64,000 nt of DNA from Azohydromonas lata NBRC 102462 (lineage in GTDB: Bacteria; Pseudomonadota; Gammaproteobacteria; Burkholderiales; Burkholderiaceae_C): assembly GCF_001571085.1 (NCBI RefSeq), contig NZ_BCTC01000005.1:62001-126000 (forward strand), read 5' to 3'. Below, piece after piece: positions 58,794-64,000 of the stretch; position 1 is the first letter of the stretch, and each line of letters starts with the position of its first letter. Made by a program: the position numbers and the translations under genes. A model generated the notes under the pieces. That model saw only the letters and a program-made list of their open reading frames with translations, ran no database searches and was not told where the DNA came from.

Positions 58794-59294
58794 TCACTTC
58801 AGGTCCGACACGGTGGGCGCGTCCTGCATGCGCTGCAGCCCGCCCAACGCCAGGCCCAGCGCGAAGCTGCCGTAGACCATGAGCAGGCTCTTGTCGCTCA
58901 TGCGGTGCTGGAAGCCGGGCGTGAGGCGCTCCGGGACGAGCTTCAGATCCACCACCGCCGCCAGCGCCGCGACGCCCGCGGCGTCCACCACCGCGCCGGT
59001 GAAGGTACGGCGGCGCCGGCGCGCCTGCAGCGTCTCGTACAGGCCGGCCCACAGCATGGCCGAGGCGGTGTGCACGGCCGCGCCCACCAGGGTGTGCCTG
59101 GTGGAAACGTCCTCGCGCCGCAGGGATTCTTCGCCGTGCACCAAGTGCGCCGGGGCGTTCACCGCGGCGACGGCGCTGCCGCTGTCCTTCTTGCTGCCCA
59201 CCGCCATGGTGCCGCCGGAAAGCGCCGCGGCCAGCAGGCCGTCCTTGATCGCGCGTTGCGCCGTGTTCATCAGGAATCGGGATGTCAGGCCCAT
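58794..59294 (-). CDS. Predicted membrane protein of unknown function
   Basis: 166 residues from MGLTSRFLMNTAQRAIKDGLLAAALSGGTMAV. GAGGTGG upstream supports ATG 59294. Hydrophobic stretches lie at about 18-32, 65-85, 97-118 and 137-155 (SLLMVYGSFALGLALGGL), with short loops, suggesting three or four membrane helices. No family recognised. It is 89 bp upstream of htpG on the same strand and could share a transcript. Confidence 0.7.
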   Translation of the reverse strand: MGLTSRFLMNTAQRAIKDGLLAAALSGGTMAVGSKKDSGSAVAAVNAPAHLVHGEESLRREDVSTRHTLVGAAVHTASAMLWAGLYETLQARRRRRTFTGAVVDAAGVAALAAVVDLKLVPERLTPGFQHRMSDKSLLMVYGSFALGLALGGLQRMQDAPTVSDLK

Positions 59295-59392
59295 GGAAGC
59301 CACCTCTGCCTTGATTGGGGAATGCTGATTGCCAAAACGGCTGGCCCAACTCGGCAAGCGCCGTTCCCCGGGCTCAACCCAGATCCACAGGA

Positions 59393-60721
59393 ATGAAAGT
59401 GCTGCTCACCGGCGCCAGCGGCTTCATGGGCAGCCGGCTGCGCCAGGCCCTGCTGGAGGCGGGGCACCACGTCGTCGCCGTCGCGCGCCACGCCCGGCCT
59501 TCCACGCCTGAGCCCGCACGGCTGCAGTGGCTCGCACTGGACTTCACCCAAGCCACCACGCCCGCGCAGTGGCTGGCGCACCTGCAGGGCGTGGATGCGG
59601 TGGTCAACGCCGTGGGCATCTTTCGCGAGTCGGGTTCGCAGACCTTCGACGCCCTGCACCACCGCGCCCCCGCCGCGCTGTTCCAGGCTTGCGCCCAGGC
59701 CGGCGTGCGCCGCGTCATCCAGATTTCGGCTTTGGGCGTGCAGGCCGGCGCCACCGCCTACCAGCGCAGCAAGCACGCCGCGGACGAGGCGTTGCTGTCC
59801 CTGCCGCTGGACGCCACGGTCGTGCAGCCCTCGCTGGTGTTCGGCGAGGACGGGCCCAGCGCCCGCTTCTTCCTCTCGCTGGCCAGCCTGCCGCTGCTGG
59901 CCTTGCTGCGCAGCGGCCCGCTGCAGCCCGTGCACGTGGACGACGCCGTCGCCGCCGTGGTGGCCCTGCTGCGCGCCCCCGTCGCGCGATGGAGCGGACG
60001 CCGCATCCCCCTGGTCGGCCCGCAGCCGCTGCCGCTCGCCGAGTACCTGCAGGCGCTGCGCGCCGCGCAAGGCCTGCCGCGCGCGCCCGTGCTGCGCGTG
60101 CCCGCCCCCTTGGGCGCCCTGGGCGCGCGCGTGGCCGGCGCCTTGGGCAGCACGCTGCTGGACGCCGACAGTTGGGACATGCTGCAACAGGGCAACGCCG
60201 CGCCGGCCGACGGCATCACCGCGCTGCTGGACCGCGCGCCGCGCCCGCCGCGCGACTTCATCCCCCGCGGCCGCGCCGACGCGGCCCGCGCCCACGCGCG
60301 GCTGGCCTGGACGCTGCCGCTGCTGCGGCTGTCGCTGGCGCTGGTGTGGCTGATCACGGCCGTGGTGTCCTTCGGCCTGTACCCGGTGCAGGAAAGCTAT
60401 GAACTGCTCGGCCGCACCGGCGTGCCGCCCGCGCTGCAGCCGCTCATGCTCTACGGCGCCTGCGGCCTGGATTTGCTGCTGGGCGTGCTCACGGTGTGGC
60501 CGCTGCGCCCGCGCGCGCGGCGCCGGCTGTGGGCGGCGCAGGCGCTGCTCATCGCCTTCTACACGGCGCTGATCACCTGGCGGCTGCCGGAATTCTGGCT
60601 GCACCCCTATGGGCCGCTGAGCAAGAACCTGCCCATCCTGGCCGCGCTGGCGCTGCTGGCGGCGCTGGAGCCCGGCGATCCGCGCGACAGGACGCCCCCA
60701 CCCGCCCCTGAGGCCCGCTGA
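59393..60721 (+). CDS. SDR-family NAD(P)-dependent oxidoreductase fused to a DoxX-like membrane domain
   Basis: 442 residues. The N-terminal Rossmann domain begins MKVLLTGASGFMGSRLRQALLEAGHHVVAVAR (GxxGxxG); the catalytic YxxxK is Y-Q-R-S-K in AYQRSKHAADEA. The atypical/extended SDR part ends near 295. The C-terminal ~130 residues hold about four membrane helices (LALVWLITAVVSFGLYP, PLMLYGACGLDLLLGVLTVW, LWAAQALLIAFYTALITW, ILAALALLAAL) in a DoxX-like pattern. The Shine-Dalgarno AGGA is very close to the ATG. The stop overlaps the next gene (TGATG). Confidence 0.88.
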   Translation: MKVLLTGASGFMGSRLRQALLEAGHHVVAVARHARPSTPEPARLQWLALDFTQATTPAQWLAHLQGVDAVVNAVGIFRESGSQTFDALHHRAPAALFQACAQAGVRRVIQISALGVQAGATAYQRSKHAADEALLSLPLDATVVQPSLVFGEDGPSARFFLSLASLPLLALLRSGPLQPVHVDDAVAAVVALLRAPVARWSGRRIPLVGPQPLPLAEYLQALRAAQGLPRAPVLRVPAPLGALGARVAGALGSTLLDADSWDMLQQGNAAPADGITALLDRAPRPPRDFIPRGRADAARAHARLAWTLPLLRLSLALVWLITAVVSFGLYPVQESYELLGRTGVPPALQPLMLYGACGLDLLLGVLTVWPLRPRARRRLWAAQALLIAFYTALITWRLPEFWLHPYGPLSKNLPILAALALLAALEPGDPRDRTPPPAPEAR

Positions 60722-61185
60722 TGGAATACCTCGTCGCCAAGTGGCTGCACATCCTCTCCAGCACGCTGCTGTTCGGCACCGGGCTGGGATCGGCCTACTA
60801 CATGTTCTTCACCAGCCTCACGCGCGACGCGCGCGCCGCCGCCGTGGTGGTGCGCTACGTGGTGCTGGCGGACTGGCTGTTCACCACCACCACCATCGTC
60901 TTCCAGCCCCTGAGCGGCTGGTACATGGCGCACCTGGCCGGCATCCCGCTCACCACGCCGTGGATCTTCTGGACCCTGGTGCTGTACGTCCTGGCCGGCG
61001 CCTGCTGGCTGCCGGTGGTGTGGATCCAGATCCGCATGCGCGCCCTGGCCCAGGCCGCGGCCACGCACAACCAGCCCCTGCCGCCGCGCTATTTCCAACT
61101 GCTCAAGATCTGGACGGCGCTGGGCGTGCCGGCCTTCCTGGCCATGGTGGCCGTCTTCTACCTGATGGTGGCCAAGCCGACGTGA
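60721..61185 (+). CDS. DUF2269-family membrane protein
   Basis: 154 residues, four predicted membrane helices (KWLHILSSTLLFGTGLGSAYYMFF, VLADWLFTTTTIVFQPLSGWYM, TPWIFWTLVLYVLAGACWLPVVWIQI, WTALGVPAFLAMVAVFYLMV). The conserved H10 and G-rich first helix, W-LF and P-SG motifs match DUF2269. It overlaps the SDR-DoxX gene by one base. The two probably act together at the inner membrane, function unknown. Confidence 0.85.
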   Translation: MEYLVAKWLHILSSTLLFGTGLGSAYYMFFTSLTRDARAAAVVVRYVVLADWLFTTTTIVFQPLSGWYMAHLAGIPLTTPWIFWTLVLYVLAGACWLPVVWIQIRMRALAQAAATHNQPLPPRYFQLLKIWTALGVPAFLAMVAVFYLMVAKPT

Positions 61186-61192
61186 ACGCGGC

Positions 61193-61630
61193 TCACGCCG
61201 CCGCGTAGTCCTCGCGCACGTAGTAGTCGCCGGTGTTGTCGGTGGAGGCGAAGTGGCGGGCGCGGTCGGCGTCACGGACGACGTTGAACTTCACGTCCTC
61301 GTGCCGCGCGAACATCACCACCGTGTCGCCGCCTCGCAGGTGCAGCAGCACGTCGCCGTTGACCAGCGGCTCGGCCAGCAGCACGTGGGCGCCGGACAGC
61401 CGCTCGCACATGGCGCGCCGGCGCGCGTTCTGGAACCGCTGGTCGTGCAGCGCATCGGTGCGCTTGGCGGGCTGCAGCTCGTCCTCGGCGCGGAACAGCG
61501 CCTGTTCGATCTGGCGCTGCCAGTCGCGCAGCACGTCGCGGCGGAAAGCCGCGGGCATGTCCGCCAGGCGGGCCATGTCGATTTCGCCTTGACCGGTTTC
61601 CCAGTCCACGTGCAGGGCAGGCATGTCCAT
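61193..61630 (-). CDS. Hypothetical protein
   Basis: 145 residues from MDMPALHVDWETGQGEIDMARLADMPAAFRRDVLRDWQRQIEQALF; a second ATG two codons on (61624) is possible. The sequence is soluble, mixed alpha/beta, with no motif I recognise. The region LSGAHVLLAEPLVNGDVLLHLRGGDTVVMFARHEDVKFNVVRD suggests a small beta domain. It is convergent with the DUF2269 gene with 7 bp between stops. Confidence 0.65.
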   Translation of the reverse strand: MDMPALHVDWETGQGEIDMARLADMPAAFRRDVLRDWQRQIEQALFRAEDELQPAKRTDALHDQRFQNARRRAMCERLSGAHVLLAEPLVNGDVLLHLRGGDTVVMFARHEDVKFNVVRDADRARHFASTDNTGDYYVREDYAAA

Positions 61631-61760
61631 CGCGCGCGCTCTTTTCCAAAAAACTACATCGGAGCGCACAGTCTGCCGCCGGCAGCGGCAGGTCAATTGA
61701 AGCAACAAGCGCCCACGAAGGGCGCTGTTCAGGGGTTCAAGGGCGCCGGCGGCCGCACGA

Positions 61761-61961
61761 TCAGTGCAGCAGCGGGCGGGGCGTATGCGGGTCCTGCAGC
61801 GGCGCGTCGCCCGGGGGCGGGTCGTCGATTTCGCGCGGGGGCTCGTCCGGTTCCGGCTCCTCGGCCGGCCGCGCCGGCCCGCGCGGCGGGGCGTCGGGCG
61901 GCGGCGTCACGGGCAGCTCGCCCAACCGCCAGGACAAGGCGGCAATGGTTTCGGCATTCAT
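61761..61961 (-). CDS. Small acidic proline-rich protein, hypothetical
   Basis: 66 residues from MNAETIAALSWRLGELPVTPPPDAPPRGPARPAEEPEPDEPPREIDDPPPGDAPLQDP. CGGAG lies 6-8 nt before the ATG, which supports translation. About one third of residues are proline and the remainder is rich in Asp/Glu, so it is likely disordered. No family recognised. Confidence 0.5.
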   Translation of the reverse strand: MNAETIAALSWRLGELPVTPPPDAPPRGPARPAEEPEPDEPPREIDDPPPGDAPLQDPHTPRPLLH

Positions 61962-62323
61962 GTTTCGCTCCGGACAGAAGGCGGGCGCGCATTCTTGCAA
62001 GCCACTTGCCCGCTGCACAGGCCAACCATGACCTATGCAAGAACCGGCGCCAGCAGTTCTTGCCAGCCCCACCCTTCACTGCTCCCGGCTTTGCCGACCC
62101 CCGGCAAAAAACACCGGGCGCTGCAGTCCGGCCGCACCGCCGCGCACGCCCAAAAAGCGCATCAGACGGAAATTCACCCTTCTGCCAACGCGCCGAATGG
62201 CGATCGAGAACAGGGGGCTGGATATGGGCACGTGCTGTGCTCTATAAGTGTTCAGCCCCGGGCGCAAACACCGTCGCTGCCAGTCTCCCTCCCCTCCTTC
62301 CCCAATATGGCGGCTTCGGGCCC

Positions 62324-62342
62324 GGGGTCCTTTTCGGACCCC
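62324..62342. other. GC-rich hairpin next to the pyrimidine tract
   Basis: GGGGTCC (62324-62330) and GGACCCC (62336-62342) are a perfect 7-bp inverted repeat with a TTTTC loop. It abuts the start of the homopyrimidine run. On the plus strand it is followed by C/T rather than a pure T-tract. Confidence 0.5.
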
Positions 62343-62400
62343 TCCCTTCTCCCTCTCCCTCCCTTTTTCCCCTCCCTTTTCTCCCCCCTTTCCCTCCCCC
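62339..62400. repeat. 62-nt homopyrimidine/homopurine tract (G-quadruplex or triplex prone)
   Basis: Every base from 62339 to 62400 on the plus strand is C or T. The minus strand therefore carries ten separate runs of three or more G, joined by short A-rich loops (A, AAA, AGAAAA, A, AAAAA, A, AGA, AGAA, A). It lies in the 495-bp non-coding region 61962-62456, downstream of the flavoprotein gene and upstream of the small proline-rich gene, both on the minus strand. The transcript of the flavoprotein gene would carry the G-rich strand. Apart from this tract and the adjacent hairpin I see nothing else in the region. Confidence 0.85.
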
Positions 62401-62456
62401 GGCTTTCCTGAGTTGAATCCACGTCCGCCTGCTGGCCAGGCCGGGGGCGCAGCAGC

Positions 62457-63527
62457 CTACTTGGGCCGCGGATGCTTCAAAGCCGCTCCCGGCACCGACA
62501 GCCGCCCCGCGCGCAGGTCGCCTATGCCCTGCGCCAGCGCCCGCGCCACGTTGCGCACCTCCTCCTGCACGGCGGTGTCGGCGTCCAGGCTGTCGTGGCT
62601 GGTGGCGTAGGGCTCCCAGTAGCCGATGAAGCGGTCCAGCCGCGCCTCGGGGCCCACGGCAATCAAGCCCATCCAGTCCAGCCAGTCCGCCAGCGCGCGG
62701 CGCACGCCCTCGATGCCGGCCACGTCGCCATGGACCACCAGCCCATAGGCGCGCCCGTCCAGGTGCTTGGGATAAGGCCAGCCCTCCAGCTCCAGCGCCT
62801 TGGCCTTGGCCGGGTCCTTGCCGCCGGTGCTGGTCGGGTCCGGGTTGCCGCCGTCGGCGCACACCAGGCGGTCGATCATCAGCTTCAACGGGCTGGTGGC
62901 CTGGTACCAGTGCACCGGCGTGACGATCAGCACCCCGTGCGCCGCCACCCAGCGCTCATAAATCTCGGCCATCCAGTCGCCCACCTGGCCCAGCGAGTGG
63001 TTCGGGTAGCACGAGCACGGCCAGTGGCACAGCGGCATGGCGGTGGAGACGCAGCCCTTGCACGGATGAATCTTGAGCCCGGGTTGCGAGGTCATCAGGC
63101 TCAGGTCCAGCAGGTCCGGCTGCACCCCGGCGGCCGACAGCACCTCGCTGGCCAGCAGCGTCAGGCGGTGCGTCTTGGACTGCTCGCCCGGACAGGTGCC
63201 GTCGTTGCGCGGCGAGGCGCAGATCAGCAGCACCCGCGACGGCGCCGCCCCATCGCGCTGCCGCGCCTGCGCGGCGTGCAGCCGCTCGCGCGTGGCCCGC
63301 CACTCGTCCGACAGCTCGTAAGCGGGATCGGCGAAACCCGGCCCCGCCGGCGAGGACAGCGGCGCCTTGCGCCCTTCCTGGTAGGCCTGCCAGGCGATCT
63401 CCTCCAGCCGCGCGATGGCCGCGTCCTCGGCGCGAAACGCCGGATCGAAGAAGTTGTGCCGGAAGCGCTCGCCGAAAGCGGCCCGCTCCAGCATGGGCGG
63501 CGTCTGCCCCTTGCGCACTTCGGTCAT
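62457..63527 (-). CDS. NAD(P)H-dependent FMN reductase-like flavoprotein with cysteine cluster
   Basis: 356 residues from ATG 63527 (GGAGG 8 nt upstream). An N-terminal helical extension of about 95 residues precedes a flavodoxin-like fold. The FMN-phosphate loop is CASPRNDGTCPGEQSKT (103-119); VLIVTPVHWYQATSPLKLMIDRLVC is the second flavin region. Between them lie five cysteines, C156, C159, C167, C171 and C173 (HPCKGCVSTAMPLCHWPCSCYP). This pattern recalls iron-sulfur flavoproteins but differs from their compact motif. Redox partner unknown. Confidence 0.85.
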   Translation of the reverse strand: MTEVRKGQTPPMLERAAFGERFRHNFFDPAFRAEDAAIARLEEIAWQAYQEGRKAPLSSPAGPGFADPAYELSDEWRATRERLHAAQARQRDGAAPSRVLLICASPRNDGTCPGEQSKTHRLTLLASEVLSAAGVQPDLLDLSLMTSQPGLKIHPCKGCVSTAMPLCHWPCSCYPNHSLGQVGDWMAEIYERWVAAHGVLIVTPVHWYQATSPLKLMIDRLVCADGGNPDPTSTGGKDPAKAKALELEGWPYPKHLDGRAYGLVVHGDVAGIEGVRRALADWLDWMGLIAVGPEARLDRFIGYWEPYATSHDSLDADTAVQEEVRNVARALAQGIGDLRAGRLSVPGAALKHPRPK

Positions 63528-63629
63528 GGCCTGCACCTCCAGGAAAAGCCTGGGGCTCACGACGGCAAGGCCTATTCCCGGCGGAGGGCGGGCAGGCCCG
63601 CGCGGCATGGAGCTTGCCGAAGCACACCC

Positions 63630-64000
63630 ATGGCAACCGCATTCCGCATCGGCCGCGCCGGCCGCTGGCTGCTGGGCGCGCTGGCGTTCATCGTCCTGGC
63701 CCTGGCCTTGTGCGAAGCGCTGGGCTGGCGCTTCCTGCGCGACCCGCTGCAAAGCCGCCTGTCCACCGCGCTGCAGCGCGAGGTGCGCTGCGGGCCCGCG
63801 TTCCGCTTGCACCTGCTGGGCTCGGTGCGCCTGGCGTGCAGCGAAATTTTCCTGGGCTCGCCCCCGGGCCAGCCCGTGCTGCTGGACGAGCAGAAAAACC
63901 CCCGCCCCCTGCTGCACGCCACCGACGTGCGCGTGGCCGTCCCCTACGCCTCGCTGTTCGCGCTGCGCCGCGGCGAAGGCCTGGAGGCCGTGGACATCAC
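63630..64000 (+). CDS. AsmA-family-like protein, N-terminal part (gene continues beyond the window)
   Basis: Starts at ATG 63630 and stays open to the window edge (123 codons). MATAFRIGRAGRWLLGALAFIVLALALCEALGWRFLRDPLQSRLSTALQREV has a single N-terminal membrane anchor (about 13-31) followed by the amphipathic PLQSRLSTALQREV segment typical of AsmA/YhjG-type proteins. The DVRVAVPYASLFALRRGEGLEAVDI stretch fits the start of their repeating beta groove. Members act in inner-to-outer-membrane phospholipid transport. Divergent from the flavoprotein gene by 102 bp. Confidence 0.7.
   Translation, partial: MATAFRIGRAGRWLLGALAFIVLALALCEALGWRFLRDPLQSRLSTALQREVRCGPAFRLHLLGSVRLACSEIFLGSPPGQPVLLDEQKNPRPLLHATDVRVAVPYASLFALRRGEGLEAVDI

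Noticed and set aside
61253-62411. Plus-strand frames running through the pyrimidine tract (Ser/Pro/Leu-rich ends)
   Set aside because: Low-complexity translation of a C/T run and antisense sequence; no start signal.

Overview
The window is a GC-rich, gene-dense stretch of core chromosome. Gene order, codon use and families (pilMNOPQ-aroK-aroB-dgt-gltBD, an Omp32-type porin, cyaY/lptM, a split gsp locus, Bug-type receptor, liv transporters) point to a betaproteobacterium of the Burkholderiales, most likely Comamonadaceae. This is inferred from sequence content; no search was run. I see no prophage, plasmid module, CRISPR array, rRNA or tRNA. The only transposase-like gene is a probably inactive, domesticated-looking RAYT.

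Layout. 1-13.75 kb is one unbroken minus-strand run. Read in transcription order it is pilM-N-O-P-Q (type IV pilus alignment complex and secretin), aroK-aroB (shikimate pathway), dgt (dNTPase), a RAYT gene with eroded HUH motif, and gltB-gltD (glutamate synthase). 13.9-21.6 kb holds mixed housekeeping genes: divergent ponA (PBP1A), cyaY/lptM, a porin, coq7, an OsmC-family protein, a strong candidate small RNA (about 19773-19876) and ilvA. 21.6-33.2 kb is a complete type II secretion locus: gspC on the minus strand, then gspG-H-I-J-K-L-M-N-D-E-F on the plus strand, mostly with 1-4 nt overlaps. No prepilin peptidase is present; it must be elsewhere and is probably shared with the pilus.

33.4-37.5 kb carries an orphan Lon-like AAA ATPase, an AI-2E-family permease, a lipoprotein with an EF-hand-like loop and a Crp/Fnr-family regulator. 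37.5-47.5 kb is a catabolic/uptake cluster. The regulator is divergent from an acyl-CoA synthetase, with a perfect 7+7 palindrome in the shared intergenic region. The synthetase is followed by a five-gene branched-chain-type ABC transporter (livG-H-M-K-F order), a small unknown protein, a PaaK-like adenylate-forming protein without the usual P-loop motif, and a Bug-type solute receptor. I infer uptake plus CoA activation of a carboxylic, perhaps aromatic, substrate.

47.5-64 kb is again mostly core: dtd and a CDF metal transporter, tyrS, an M23 peptidase with anmK (cell-wall remodelling and recycling), erpA, rplM-rpsI, a GNAT acetyltransferase, srkA, htpG, an SDR-DoxX fusion with a DUF2269 protein, small unknown genes, a cysteine-rich flavoprotein and the start of an AsmA-like gene. 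The longest non-coding stretch (61962-62456) contains a 62-nt pure pyrimidine tract whose complement has ten runs of three or more G. The observations most worth following up are the small RNA with an exposed anti-Shine-Dalgarno loop, the HUH-less RAYT and its REP-like hairpin at the gltB promoter, the regulator/palindrome/ligase/ABC cluster, and the G-quadruplex-prone tract.
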